Of a stretch of 64,000 bases of DNA, positions 53,405 to 63,396 are shown piece after piece. A program made the translations under genes and the position numbers. This DNA is from Brasilonema angustatum HA4187-MV1. Lineage in GTDB: Bacteria; Cyanobacteriota; Cyanobacteriia; Cyanobacteriales; Nostocaceae. Positions within the stretch are counted from its first letter, which is position 1, and each line of letters begins with the position of its first letter. The stretch is taken from assembly GCA_019359695.1 (NCBI GenBank), contig JAHHGV010000015.1, positions 1-64,000 on the forward strand, given 5' to 3'. The notes under the pieces are model-generated. The model was not told the DNA's origin. It searched no databases and saw only the letters and a list, made by a program, of their open reading frames with translations.

Positions 53405-53902
53405 TCACCATTCCCAACTTCCGGGTTCACCTTTAAAAGGTCCAACAATATCACTCGTTATCCAACCACCGTAAAAATTCCCTGGTTGCGGTTGCACTTT
53501 TTCTCCATTAACGTAACAAGCATCCATAACATGAGCATACAAAGCAACATAGTCTTTAATTGACGCAAAGGCAGGTGTAGGATTGGGATAGAACCATGCA
53601 ACGTTCTGGAGTTCTTTCTCAGCGACACGAATTGTGTAGTAACCAGCGCGTCCCTTCCACTCACAAAAACTAGATTGTGGTGTGAGTAAGAAGTATTCCA
53701 TTTTGATATCCTCAGGCGGGATGTAGTAACTAGGTGGATGGCTGGTTTCTAAAACACGCTTAGCACGGTGAGTGTCTGCAATACTGACACCGTTAAAAAT
53801 GATTTGGATATGTTTATCAGTATCCTCAAGCCGAGGTGGACGAGGATAGTCCCACACTGACTCTTGTCCAGGACTAGGTTCAATGCGTTGGGGTCTAAAC
53901 AT
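53405..53902 (-). CDS. DUF427 protein
   Basis: This 165-residue soluble protein has the DUF427 pattern: HIQIIFNGVSIADTHRAKRV near residue 32, ETSHPPSYYIPPEDI, SSFCEWKGRAGYYTI and VAWFYPNPTPAF. The family is a small beta fold of unknown function. The end GSWEW is typical of cyanobacterial members. It stands alone between trhO and the HlyD gene. Confidence 0.9.
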   Translation of the reverse strand: MFRPQRIEPSPGQESVWDYPRPPRLEDTDKHIQIIFNGVSIADTHRAKRVLETSHPPSYYIPPEDIKMEYFLLTPQSSFCEWKGRAGYYTIRVAEKELQNVAWFYPNPTPAFASIKDYVALYAHVMDACYVNGEKVQPQPGNFYGGWITSDIVGPFKGEPGSWEW

Positions 53903-53926
53903 TTTGGATTATATAATGCGATGTCG

Positions 53927-53969
53927 AATCACAGATTAACACGAGATCAATCATTATTAATCTGTGATT
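53927..53969. repeat. 13-bp hairpin, possible terminator of the secretion operon
   Basis: AATCACAGATTAA and TTAATCTGTGATT are perfect complements around 17 bases. It lies 110 bases beyond the HlyD stop codon on the minus strand, without a T run. Confidence 0.45.
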
Positions 53970-54079
53970 TTCTTTTCAAGCGAGCCTTGTACGGGAAAAT
54001 CGAACAACCAAGCATGAAAAAGATTTCTTCCCTTCCTTGTTCTGAGTTCTATTTTCAAGCTAGGTTTATTTTGAATGGC

Positions 54080-55672
54080 TCAACGAACTTCTTTAAGACT
54101 GTCAACTTCCTTGGTAAACAATTCAGTAAATAAACTCATGACTGTCCGTTCTTCTCGTACTTTAATATTCGCGTTAATTGACATACCTGATTGCAAAGAT
54201 ATTTTTCTACCTTTAGCATTCAAAGATTGTTGGTTTAAATGAATTTTGACAGGAAAACGATAATATTGGTGTGTTTGATCTGGTGGTAATGCATCAGAAC
54301 CAACAGAAACGACATCTCCTTTTATGTCACCAAACTCGCTGTAAGGAAATGAATCAACTCTCACATCAACTTTCATTCCTTCCTTAACAAAACCAATATC
54401 TTTGTTCGTGACAAAAGCTTCTGCAATAAAGTTCTCGTTTGGCACAATTGTCAAGAGCTTCTGACTGTTGTTTGCCACAAAACCAGGGTTTTTAGCTTGC
54501 AGATCAAAAACAACCCCAGAGACAGGAGCGTGAATCTCTTGGTATTTAATATTTGTTTGCGCTTGTAATATCTTGCTATTCAAATCAGCTAGTTGCTTCT
54601 CATTCTCAAGCAGAATTCTAGAAATTTGGCTATCAATCTCGGCAACACGCTTGTTGTTATCAGCTATCTTTTCCTGGACGTTTTTACCAGAAACAGCGAC
54701 TGTATTTGTTGTCTCTTGTTGTCCCTGTTGAATTTCATACTTCAGGCGTTGATCTTCTTTAACAGATTGTGCTGCTTGTGCTGCCAGATTTTGGACTTTT
54801 TTCTTTTGTTGTAGATATTGAAGCTGAGCGATCGCTCCTTCTTCTGATAGGAGCTTCATTCTATCTAAAATTAACTGTTCAATTGCTAAACTTGCTTTAG
54901 CGTCGCTAAGTTGAACTTCATTTTGAGCGAGTTTCTGTTTGCTCTGTTCGACTTTGAATTGCGCCGCAGCAGAGCGAGAATCTAATTCTTTTTTCGCCAT
55001 TGCTAGACGTTCTTGTTCCTCTGTATTAAAACCTGCAACAGCGCCAGTGTTTTTCAATTCCTTACGCAACAATTCATTTTCTGCAACTAGTGCTGCTCGA
55101 TTTTTTAAAAGAAAAGCAGCTTCTCTAGATAGGTTACCTCGTAAAAATTCCATTTCAGCCGCAGTACCAGAACCAACCTGCATCAAACGGCGGTAAAGCT
55201 GATTTTCTTGCATCAAGGAAGTACGAACTTTTCTCAAAGAATTTAATTCACCATTAGTTGTGACAGAATCGAAAATTAGCAGTAAATCTCCAGGCTTGAC
55301 TTTTTGCCCGTCTTTAACATAAACTGCTTTGACCACTCCACTAACTGAAGCTTGGATGTCTTTAACTGTTCCTTGCGGCTTCAATTGACCTTGTGCAGGA
55401 ACAACTTGCTCTATTTTGGCAAAGTATGCCCAACCAATTCCAAAACAGGCTAACACCATTAATGTCATCATGATAGTCCGTGACCAAAATGGAGATTGGC
55501 GTAGCACAACAGATTCTTCTAATGGCCCAAAGTTGTGCCGCTTTATATCTGTTTCAGATGTTCTAGGGGGCTTAAATTGGGCAGTAAGTATTTTTGAACT
55601 TGAAGACTTTTTACTTTTTTGAGACGTTCCGTTACCGTTATGACCATTAAAGCGATCATCAAAATCAGTCAT
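54080..55672 (-). CDS. HlyD-family membrane fusion protein
   Basis: This 530-residue periplasmic adaptor has a cytoplasmic N-terminus of about 65 residues, one membrane helix (TIMMTLMVLACFGIGWAYFA), a lipoyl half (GQLKPQGTVKDIQASVSGVV, VKDGQKVKPGDLLLIFD), a long coiled-coil hairpin (about 165-370), the second lipoyl half (EIHAPVSGVVFDL) and a beta-barrel domain. It links the inner-membrane exporter to a TolC-like outer-membrane channel, which is not in the window. It follows the ABC exporter by 104 bases on the same strand. Confidence 0.95.
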   Translation of the reverse strand: MTDFDDRFNGHNGNGTSQKSKKSSSSKILTAQFKPPRTSETDIKRHNFGPLEESVVLRQSPFWSRTIMMTLMVLACFGIGWAYFAKIEQVVPAQGQLKPQGTVKDIQASVSGVVKAVYVKDGQKVKPGDLLLIFDSVTTNGELNSLRKVRTSLMQENQLYRRLMQVGSGTAAEMEFLRGNLSREAAFLLKNRAALVAENELLRKELKNTGAVAGFNTEEQERLAMAKKELDSRSAAAQFKVEQSKQKLAQNEVQLSDAKASLAIEQLILDRMKLLSEEGAIAQLQYLQQKKKVQNLAAQAAQSVKEDQRLKYEIQQGQQETTNTVAVSGKNVQEKIADNNKRVAEIDSQISRILLENEKQLADLNSKILQAQTNIKYQEIHAPVSGVVFDLQAKNPGFVANNSQKLLTIVPNENFIAEAFVTNKDIGFVKEGMKVDVRVDSFPYSEFGDIKGDVVSVGSDALPPDQTHQYYRFPVKIHLNQQSLNAKGRKISLQSGMSINANIKVREERTVMSLFTELFTKEVDSLKEVR

Positions 55673-55776
55673 GGTATTTACCTGGGAATGAGGATACAGA
55701 TGACGAAAATGAGAAACAATGAATTTTCAGAATTATGAATCAAAGGTATTTTCTAGTTTCATAATTTCTGATTTTT

Positions 55777-58700
55777 TTACAGTTGGACTTCTTGTTGATT
55801 ATAGAGGTAGAAATAATGACCTCTCAAAGCCATCAATTTATCATGGCTTCCTTGTTCTATAACTTTACCACCATCCATCACCACAATAATATCTGCATTT
55901 TTAATAGTGTTAAGACGGTGGGTGATAAAAAACACTGTGTTCCCCTTAAATGCATCTGCTAAATTGAGACAAACTTGCCGTTCTGTAGGGTAATCTAAAG
56001 CGCTCGTTGCTTCGTCTAAAACTAATAATTTTGGTCTTTGTAAGACAGAACGAGCAATAGCTATTCTTTGTCTTTGTCCACCAGAAAGTCCAGCCCCTCT
56101 TTCGCCCACTCGCGTATTGTAGCCATTGGGCAAACTCATGATAAATTCGTGCGCTACTGCAACTTTTGCAGCTTCAATAATTTCCTCAGTTGAAGCTTCA
56201 GGATTGGTGAGAGCAATATTTTCCTGAACCGTTCCATCAAACAACAGTGTCTCTTGAGGAACGACACCAAGCTGTCGTCGTAGAGAATAAAGTTCTACTT
56301 TGGCAATGTCGTAATCATCAATTAAAATTCTACCAGCTTCGGGTTCGTAAAGTCGCAGCAGCAGCTTCATCATTGTACTTTTACCCGAACCGCTTTGCCC
56401 GACTATTCCAACAAATTTACCTGCCGGAAAATTAATAGTAACATTGCAAAGTTGTAATGGACCATTGTTTGTAAAGCGGAAGGCAACATTGTCATATTTC
56501 ACTGATCCAACAACCGGAGGTAATGTGATATTGTCACGGTCTTTCTCTGCTTCTTGTGGCGTATCGACAATATCGCTTAAACGCTCTAAAGATAAGGCAG
56601 TTTCTTGGAAGTTTTGCCAGAGTTGAGCTAATCGTAATATGGGGCTTGTAACGTAACCTGAAATTATCCTAAAAGCAATTAATTCTCCTAAGCTCAACTC
56701 TCCTTGAAGTACCAAATACGATCCCACCCATAAAACAAGTAAGCTGCTGAGTTTATTGAAAAAGTTACTTGTTGAATTGGCAAGAGTGGAAGTGACCACA
56801 GTTTTAAAGCCAGCCCCCACATACCGAGCATAACGCTCTTGCCAAGAAAAACGCGCTCGTAACTCAATATTTTGCGCTTTTACTGTTTGAATTCCTGACA
56901 TCACCTCAACCAAATAAGATTGAGTTTCGGCATTGCGTTCGGCTTTGCCCCGTAGTTGTCTGCTGACCGTGGGAGATGCAACCATAGTAATAGCAATAAA
57001 CACTGGAATTGTTATCAAACCAACAAAGGTTAATTTCCAGCTATAAATTAACATCACGATGATATAAACCACCGAGAAAAGTGCATCTAAACCTACGGTT
57101 AAAGCAGTCCCAGTCAGAAACTGACGAATATTTTCCAATTCATTGATGCGAGTGGAAAGTTCCCCCACAGGTCTGCGTTCAAAATAACGTAGCGGTAGAC
57201 GCAGCATATGGTCGATAATTTCCGATCCCAAACCCATATCAATGCGGTTTGTGGTATCCACAAATAAGTAAGTCCGCAAAGTAGTAAGCACTGCTTCAAA
57301 CAGACCGACGACTAATAACAAAACACCCAAAACATGCAGAGTACTAATACTGTTTTGGGCAATAACTTTGTCGATAATCATCTGAACAACTAGGGGGTTC
57401 GCCAGCGCAGCCAGTTGTACGAACAAGGAAGCAACAAAGACTTCTATCAGGACTCGGCGATAACGCGACAAATAAGGAAGAAACCACTGTACACCAAAGC
57501 GTTGGCGAGGGGTTGCTGGCGTGGGAGACAGGAGTAAGACTCTAAACTGGGGCGGGTAAGTGCTTTCTTCTACTTCCAACTGGCTAATAAACTCAGCTGG
57601 TTTGAAGCGTAGAATTCCCTTCGATGGGACACCAACAACAATATTGCGCTCACTTGTTTCATAGAGAACGGCATAGCTGTCACCATAACGAATCAAGGCT
57701 GGTGTGGGTATGCGCGTAACAGCAGAGGTGGGGACATCCACCAACTGTACTTTTAATCCTGTTAACTCTGCTAAGTAAGCACATAGCTGAAACGATATCA
57801 CACCCTGACGGTTAATCTGCTCGTTGAAAATCCGGCGAACCACTTCCCGTCGAAACGGCATTTCCAAGTGTTTGGCTAACATTTGAAAACAGGCGATCGC
57901 CGAATTGAGTTGTCCCCTACCCCCAAAAAAAGGATATTTTCTTGTTTTTTGTTTCTCTTGCGCCTGCGAGGGTTGTGGTGGTATCTCTTCGTCCGCTGCG
58001 TATGGAATCTCTAAGTCTGTTGTCTCTGGCTCACTCTCGTCTATTGGATACTGTTGTCTGTCTATACTGTCTAGCAGTAACATATCAGATCTGAGCATTC
58101 CCAACAACCGCGCCGGAGTATTCCCCTGTACCTCAACTGTTTGATGCAAATCACTCAATTCCAATCTCGAACCCACAGAGAAGCCCTTGAGTGTTCCTCC
58201 GCCACTGACAAACCAAATATAATCGTTATCTGGTTGATTTAATAAACTTTTTCCTGGTGGCAGGTTATGTACTTTTGCTCCAGCCCAAGCGTCTTGAGTC
58301 AGTTCTTTGAGTTTGGTACTGCCTAAAGCTTGCACTTGCTTTTGGAGACTAAGGATATCAAAAACTTCCATCAAATGACAGTGGTTTTGACGAGCCTCCG
58401 CAAAAGCTGGATACATCGCAAGTAAGCGTAAATACTCCGCTGCACTAAATGTTATACAGATAACTTCGTTGGAAGCAATTGTGATCTCGCACGCAATTTG
58501 CCGTAATAGACTAATTTCGCCCAAAACTGCGCCTGGTTCGAGCAAGTTCAACGTCGTTGGCATATTTGTACGTGGATCATATGCCAACAGACGAGCTTTG
58601 CCTTCATAAATGATTGTGACTCGATCAGGAACTTGTTCTTTACCGATAATCTTTTGACCTATACGGTAGCGCAAAGGTTGGAGTTGTTGTGATAAAGAGG

Positions 58701-58782
58701 CCAGAACTTCAGGTGGTAACCGATCAAAACCCTCTAGAGTGGCGATAAATTCTTGGAAAGCAGAGCTCTTAATATAGGTCAT
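55777..58782 (-). CDS. Type I secretion ABC exporter with CNB and degenerate C39 domains
   Basis: This 1001-residue transporter opens with a cyclic-nucleotide-binding-like domain (about 15-140; GAVLGEISLLRQIACEITI), then a C39-type peptidase fold (about 285-420), six membrane helices (about 435-725) and an ATPase (Walker A GQSGSGKST, signature LSGGQRQRIAIAR, Walker B LLVLDEATSALD). In the C39 part the Cys of the usual DCGAACL motif reads Ser (NSAIACFQML), so it probably binds rather than cuts the cargo, as in HlyB. With the downstream HlyD it forms a type I exporter. The CNB domain could tie export to a nucleotide signal. The cargo is unknown. Confidence 0.93.
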   Translation of the reverse strand: MTYIKSSAFQEFIATLEGFDRLPPEVLASLSQQLQPLRYRIGQKIIGKEQVPDRVTIIYEGKARLLAYDPRTNMPTTLNLLEPGAVLGEISLLRQIACEITIASNEVICITFSAAEYLRLLAMYPAFAEARQNHCHLMEVFDILSLQKQVQALGSTKLKELTQDAWAGAKVHNLPPGKSLLNQPDNDYIWFVSGGGTLKGFSVGSRLELSDLHQTVEVQGNTPARLLGMLRSDMLLLDSIDRQQYPIDESEPETTDLEIPYAADEEIPPQPSQAQEKQKTRKYPFFGGRGQLNSAIACFQMLAKHLEMPFRREVVRRIFNEQINRQGVISFQLCAYLAELTGLKVQLVDVPTSAVTRIPTPALIRYGDSYAVLYETSERNIVVGVPSKGILRFKPAEFISQLEVEESTYPPQFRVLLLSPTPATPRQRFGVQWFLPYLSRYRRVLIEVFVASLFVQLAALANPLVVQMIIDKVIAQNSISTLHVLGVLLLVVGLFEAVLTTLRTYLFVDTTNRIDMGLGSEIIDHMLRLPLRYFERRPVGELSTRINELENIRQFLTGTALTVGLDALFSVVYIIVMLIYSWKLTFVGLITIPVFIAITMVASPTVSRQLRGKAERNAETQSYLVEVMSGIQTVKAQNIELRARFSWQERYARYVGAGFKTVVTSTLANSTSNFFNKLSSLLVLWVGSYLVLQGELSLGELIAFRIISGYVTSPILRLAQLWQNFQETALSLERLSDIVDTPQEAEKDRDNITLPPVVGSVKYDNVAFRFTNNGPLQLCNVTINFPAGKFVGIVGQSGSGKSTMMKLLLRLYEPEAGRILIDDYDIAKVELYSLRRQLGVVPQETLLFDGTVQENIALTNPEASTEEIIEAAKVAVAHEFIMSLPNGYNTRVGERGAGLSGGQRQRIAIARSVLQRPKLLVLDEATSALDYPTERQVCLNLADAFKGNTVFFITHRLNTIKNADIIVVMDGGKVIEQGSHDKLMALRGHYFYLYNQQEVQL

Positions 58783-59409
58783 ATCAGAAAAACTACTTAG
58801 GAGTTAATTTATTTAAGAATCAATACATTTTTAAGTATATACACTCAAAAAATGCCATTAATAATGCTTGTTTCGTAGAAAAATAGCAACTAAGCATACT
58901 TGTATGCCTAGAGGGCACCTTTCCACTTATTATATTATGAGCATGTTTGTAAAGTATCCAGCGAATGAAATTTACACGCCAGTTGCACTCAACGAGGGAA
59001 CCTCCAAGGTCGCACTGGCTTGACTACACAAACAAAGTACACCCTTTTTCATACCAGCATTAGTTGATTCACAACTTTTTAATATTGAGTTTGATCACAT
59101 CAGCAAAACTCACACTTTATATATGAATTTTTATGAAAAAACCGAACTTTTTTACAAAAAAGTTACAATTAATACAAAAATATTTTTATGAAAACAACAA
59201 GCAAGAATTTTTTCTTCAGTGATAGCGCTTGTAAAGGGTTCGCAATCGACACTCACCGTCAAGACTGCGATCCCCAAACCCGGAGGGCTTCCCACTTTCT
59301 TAGCAACTGCCGAACCCGAAGGGTGAGTTAAGCCAAAACTTATCTCACCATATCCGTCATAATTTAGAACATCACCTACTAGTAGCCAAAGAAAAAGGGG
59401 ATCAACAGC
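58783..59409. other. Upstream region of the type I secretion operon
   Basis: This AT-rich region should contain the operon promoter. A hairpin lies at 59145-59164 (AACTTTTTT with AAAAAAGTT). A GC-richer dispersed repeat lies at about 59220-59335 (CCCGGAGGGCTTCCCACTTT and CGAACCCGAAGGGTGAG). No gene is seen. Confidence 0.5.
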
Positions 59410-60069
59410 TCATTTATCTACTATCTGACGATTTATCCAAATGCCTCTTAGCCCAGCTCCCCTCGCTCCGTGATAATCTTCTGTGAGACTGTCACCAATG
59501 TGCCATGCAGCCTCTGATGAACACTTATGTTTTTCCAAAGCTATGGCAAAGATTTTGCTATCAGGTTTGGCAGCACCTGCTTGAGTGCAAATAGTAATAG
59601 ACTCGAAAAACTCTCTGAGTTCCAAACTTTGTAACACTGAGTAAATACGGGAATCGAAATTCGATAGTATTCCCAGTTCAATTCCCATCCGCCGCCAGCT
59701 AACCAAAGCTGGCAAGACATCGGGATAGATAAACCACGGATTAGCTGTACCAAAGTGAATATAGAGTTCACTAAAAAAAGTCGAAAAATCAGAAAACTTC
59801 TGGATAACACCTGCTTGTTCAAAAGTGTTTCGCGCAATGTCAAGCCACCAATCAAACTCGCGTTGGGGAATGTCTTGTTCCTCTGCATCTGGAAATACAG
59901 GTGGTGGCGCAGCTTTAAAACTCTGTATAAATGTTTCGTTTAAGGTATCAGCCCAAACTTCGACTCCAAACTCCTGCGCTATCTGACTGTATATTTCTCC
60001 CACACTGCCTTTCACCCCAAAAAGTGTGCCAACAGCATCTAAAAAGATAACTCGCGGTTTTTCCTTCAT
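59410..60069 (-). CDS. HAD-superfamily hydrolase (REG-2-like)
   Basis: This 219-residue protein has the HAD fold: motif I VIFLDAVGTLFG, motif II LGILSNFDSR, motif III Lys in GAAKPDSKIF and motif IV WHIGDSLTEDYHGARGAGL. Motif I has the nucleophile Asp but Val in place of the second Asp that acts as acid/base in phosphatases (DxD). This matches the REG-2/HDHD3-like subgroup, whose activity is uncertain. The cap domain is helical, of type C1. It lies 79 bases after ndbB on the same strand. Confidence 0.88.
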   Translation of the reverse strand: MKEKPRVIFLDAVGTLFGVKGSVGEIYSQIAQEFGVEVWADTLNETFIQSFKAAPPPVFPDAEEQDIPQREFDWWLDIARNTFEQAGVIQKFSDFSTFFSELYIHFGTANPWFIYPDVLPALVSWRRMGIELGILSNFDSRIYSVLQSLELREFFESITICTQAGAAKPDSKIFAIALEKHKCSSEAAWHIGDSLTEDYHGARGAGLRGIWINRQIVDK

Positions 60070-60148
60070 AAACTATCACTGACTCGCTATTAGCTATCTA
60101 CTTATCTCCACTGACTCAAACAGTCCTGTATGCCAAATGTAGTAATTT

Positions 60149-61345
60149 TTATTTTCTGTAAAGTGTCTCTACAATCGGACGAGAAAGCCAGTTAAAACCA
60201 ACTTTGAGTTTGTGATCTAAGGTTGGTAGCCGATAAAGATAGGCAAGACGACGCGCGACGTATGCTAACGAACCTTCTAGTTTGATGCCTAAACCAGTCA
60301 GGGTGGCACTGTCTATTCCCAATGCCATCATTTCACCTAAGAACTGATAGCGGAAGGGAAGCAAAGGGCGATTTGTCAAAGTTGCCCAAATGTTCCAACC
60401 AACGTAATCTGCTTGTTGGAAAGCAGCCTGTGCTGTTCCAGGGACTTGCTTACCTTCAGCATCAAGGCAATCTGCTAAATCTCCCAAGGCAAAAATCTCG
60501 GGATGATCGTGCACTTGGAGAGTTGATGTGGTGCTAATTTGACCACGTTGATTTTGTTTGACAGGCAGGTTTCGTACCACGGGTGATACCCGCGTTCCCA
60601 CTGTCCAAATCACCAAATCCACAGGAATTGTGTCTACTTGATTTTTATACTCTAATGAGATGCTGTCTTGAGCAATTGCTTCTACCTTAGTTTCTAAATC
60701 GAGAAACACACCCCGTGCTTCTATTGCTTTGTTAGCTGCTTGTCTGTTGAAGTCTGGCGAGGTTCGCAAAATTTGGTCAGATATTTCAATCAGCCGAAAT
60801 CGTCCTCTTTCCCCAAGTCTATCTGCTAGTTTGCAAGCTAACTCTACACCACTGTAACCAGCACCAACTATAGCTACCCTAATTTTATCTGCATTCGATT
60901 CTTCTAAAACTCGCAGGCGTTCTTCCAAACGATATGCATCTGCAATAGTCCGAAACGAATGGGCGTAAGATGTTGCTCCAGGGACCATATCCAATGGTGT
61001 TTCGCCACCTAGCGCCAACACCAATTGATCATAGGAAATTTCTGGTCCATCCTGCAAATGTACACGTTGCTGGTTTATGTCAATTTCTGATACAAAACCT
61101 TGATAAAAACGGACACCTGTGCATAACAAAAGTTCTTGATAAGGTGGGGCAATTTCCCAGGTTTGCAATTCCCCAGTCAGAAGTTCGTACAGAAGAGGAG
61201 AGAAAACAAAGCGATCGCTGTGATCCACCAGAACTATTTCGGGTTTTTGCGAAGGTTCCCAAGGAAGCTGGCTCAAGCGCAGGGCAGTATGGAGACCACC
61301 AAAGCCTCCACCAAGGATACAGATTCTAGCAGGTTGTTGAGTCAT
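60149..61345 (-). CDS. ndbB: NdbB-type NAD(P)H:quinone oxidoreductase
   Basis: This 398-residue membrane-surface flavoprotein has an N-terminal FAD site (ICILGGGFGGLHTALRLSQL), a NAD(P)H site (RVAIVGAGYSGVELACKLAD) and the FAD-closing motif EIFALGDLADC. The text is close to what I recall of Synechocystis Slr1743, for example the RLSQLPWE and WTVGT.VSP.VRNL segments. Slr1743 (NdbB) and plant NDC1 reduce demethylphylloquinone, a step needed for phylloquinone methylation, so that is the likely role; general type II NADH dehydrogenase activity is the alternative. The start is ATG 61345. Confidence 0.88.
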   Translation of the reverse strand: MTQQPARICILGGGFGGLHTALRLSQLPWEPSQKPEIVLVDHSDRFVFSPLLYELLTGELQTWEIAPPYQELLLCTGVRFYQGFVSEIDINQQRVHLQDGPEISYDQLVLALGGETPLDMVPGATSYAHSFRTIADAYRLEERLRVLEESNADKIRVAIVGAGYSGVELACKLADRLGERGRFRLIEISDQILRTSPDFNRQAANKAIEARGVFLDLETKVEAIAQDSISLEYKNQVDTIPVDLVIWTVGTRVSPVVRNLPVKQNQRGQISTTSTLQVHDHPEIFALGDLADCLDAEGKQVPGTAQAAFQQADYVGWNIWATLTNRPLLPFRYQFLGEMMALGIDSATLTGLGIKLEGSLAYVARRLAYLYRLPTLDHKLKVGFNWLSRPIVETLYRK

Positions 61346-61508
61346 TGGTAAGCGCGGAAGGTCAATCCCAGCGGGGTAATTTCTTTCAGTGTACTGATTT
61401 CTTGTGGTTTGTTGCCATCAACCAGGAATCCCAGTGCTTTCCCTCGTGCAGTTCGTGTGCGGGCAATCTTTCTACAAATTTATGTCTTTTAAACTGAAGA
61501 AAGCAGAT

Positions 61509-62165
61509 TCAAATCAGCGCAGCAATTAGATTAATACTCATAGCCAAAATACTAGTATTAAAAAAGAAGGATAAAACTCCGTGTAACAGAGTCAAACGCC
61601 TCATTGAACGTGATATTGTCTGTACATCTGAAACTTGACTAGTCATGCCAATAACGAAAGAAAAATATAGAAAATCCCAATAATCTGGTTCTTCGTCATT
61701 CGGAAAATCTAGACCACCAGCGATTTGCTCTGTATTACTATTGCTAACTTGATAATAAGTACGTGCGTATTGCATGGCAAAGATAGTATGTACTAATAAC
61801 CAAGAACTGATAATCGTCATCACAGCAAGTGTGACGTGTAGGGTTAATAAAATCGTTGACAAACTTTTTGTATTACCAGTGAGCAAGAACCCAATCGCTA
61901 AAACACTTGCACAAGCAGAAGCGATAATTAAGGTTAAAATAGCTACACGTCCTTGATATTCAAGTTGCGCGAAACGGCGCATTTTTTGTGGAGTTGCCCT
62001 GAACATTATCCACCAAGTCAAGGCTAAGAAACAGTCAGCGCCTAAGTTCCAAGCACAGATAGTGCGCGTAGGTAAGCGTAGCCAAGACGGCAATAGTACA
62101 CAGACTAATACTCCAATAGCAACAGAGATAATCAGTCGATGCCGAGAATCAGAGTTTTTTAACAA
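61509..62165 (-). CDS. DUF1345 membrane protein
   Basis: This 218-residue protein has about five hydrophobic helices and the family text WNLGADCFLALTWWIM near residue 40, HVTLAVMTIISSWLLVHTIF with the following YAR.YY, and DYWDFLYFSFVIGMTSQVSD. The function is unknown. The only sensible start is TTG 62165, as no ATG occurs until about residue 54, inside the second helix. It is a single gene. Confidence 0.85.
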   Translation of the reverse strand: MLKNSDSRHRLIISVAIGVLVCVLLPSWLRLPTRTICAWNLGADCFLALTWWIMFRATPQKMRRFAQLEYQGRVAILTLIIASACASVLAIGFLLTGNTKSLSTILLTLHVTLAVMTIISSWLLVHTIFAMQYARTYYQVSNSNTEQIAGGLDFPNDEEPDYWDFLYFSFVIGMTSQVSDVQTISRSMRRLTLLHGVLSFFFNTSILAMSINLIAALI

Positions 62166-62661
62166 TTTTTTAAGTCCAACCCAAAAATGATTATTGGTAA
62201 TTGAATCCTACCAAGTCAGTTGATTTAAAAAAGTACTTGAGTTAGAGGATGTTTCAAAAGTCTGATTTCAGACTTTATCTTGGTAACTATAAGTCGCATG
62301 AGAGTTGCAGCAGATTGCACACAAGCCCTATTCCTTACGCAGTGGCGATCGCCCGTATCACGCCCGGAGGGTTTTCCTCCAGAAAACCCTCCCCCTGTGC
62401 TTTCAGCACAGGGCAATCCGGCGCAGCCGGATTGGGGCGTAGGGCGCGCCAAGGGCGATCGCCGTGGGAAACGTCGGTGCATTACAAAGGCTCAGGTATT
62501 CCTTACTCGTCGGCTGCTCGGGTGCTCCTCCTAATCCTGATTCGCTTTGAGAATTCGCCATCCACACGTTAAGCTGAATAAAAGTAGCATTTTGTTGCGC
62601 TTTGTATATTAAGATTGCGATTTGTGGTAGTTTATGATTTTTGCTCTTTAATAAAACTGGA
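62166..62661. other. Intergenic region between divergent genes, mostly repeat
   Basis: The centre is a complex GC-rich repeat at 62340-62475; the right 120 bases are AT-rich and should hold the terC promoter. Open frames over the repeat are compositional artefacts. Confidence 0.55.
62340..62475. repeat. Complex GC-rich palindromic repeat bounded by HIP1 sites
   Basis: Several nested palindromes occur in series: GGAGGGTTTTCCTCC, GTGCTTTCAGCAC and ATCCGGCGCAGCCGGAT, with GGCGATCGCC near each end (62344 and 62455). This looks like a chain of dispersed palindromes built up by repeated insertion. Confidence 0.7.
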
Positions 62662-63396
62662 ATGCTAGATAGAATATTCGATTACCTTCAGTTCCATTTC
62701 AGCATTGAAGCACCTATAGTGCTGCTGGTGCTCGTGTTTTTAGAGGCAATACTGTCTGCTGATAACGCGATCGCTCTCGCTGCGATCGCCCAAGGACTAG
62801 AAGACAAGGAGCTCGAAGATCGGGCACTGAACATTGGTTTAGTATTTGCTTATGTCCTGCGAATCACTTTACTTCTAACAGCCACCTGGGTGCAACAGTT
62901 CTGGCAGTTTGAGTTACTAGGTGGAGCTTACCTTCTGTGGCTAGTATTTCAACATTTTACTTCCGAACAAGCCGATGACAATCAACACCATGAACCCAGG
63001 TTTAGTTCTCTGTGGCAAGCGATCCCCATCATTGCTTTTACAGATTTAGCATTTTCTCTTGATAGCGTTACGACTGCGATCGCTGTTTCTAATGAACAGT
63101 GGCTTCTGATTACAGGCACAACCATTGGTGTTGTGACTCTGCGCTTTATGGCAGGTTTATTTATTCGTTGGTTAGATGAATTTGTCCACTTGGAGGATGC
63201 AGGTTATATAACTGTGGCATTAGTGGGCTTGCGATTGCTACTTAAAGTGGTGAACGATTCTTTGGTACCGCCAGAATGGTTCATGATTACTGCGATCGCC
63301 CTCATTTTGGCTTGGGGATTTTCTAAGCGAACCCACTCAGAAGAAATAATAGAAGAACAAAAGAAACCCGAAGTGATGGAAGGGAGTAGAGAGTAG
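62662..63396 (+). CDS. TerC family integral membrane protein
   Basis: This 244-residue protein has seven predicted helices. The conserved acidic motifs of the family are present: EAILSADNAIALAAIAQGL near residue 30 and DLAFSLDSVTTAIAV near residue 131. TerC proteins are linked to tellurite resistance and to metal-ion (manganese) export, and plant TerC is needed for thylakoid formation. ATG 62662 is chosen over a TTG at 62641, because it begins the first helix directly. The C-terminal tail is charged and ends at a purine-rich repeat, so the last residues (EVMEGSRE) may come from that repeat. Confidence 0.9.
   Translation: MLDRIFDYLQFHFSIEAPIVLLVLVFLEAILSADNAIALAAIAQGLEDKELEDRALNIGLVFAYVLRITLLLTATWVQQFWQFELLGGAYLLWLVFQHFTSEQADDNQHHEPRFSSLWQAIPIIAFTDLAFSLDSVTTAIAVSNEQWLLITGTTIGVVTLRFMAGLFIRWLDEFVHLEDAGYITVALVGLRLLLKVVNDSLVPPEWFMITAIALILAWGFSKRTHSEEIIEEQKKPEVMEGSRE

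Noticed and set aside
62249-62572. Plus-strand open frames of 84 to 107 codons upstream of terC
   Set aside because: They are produced by the GC-rich palindromic repeat and have no protein family features.
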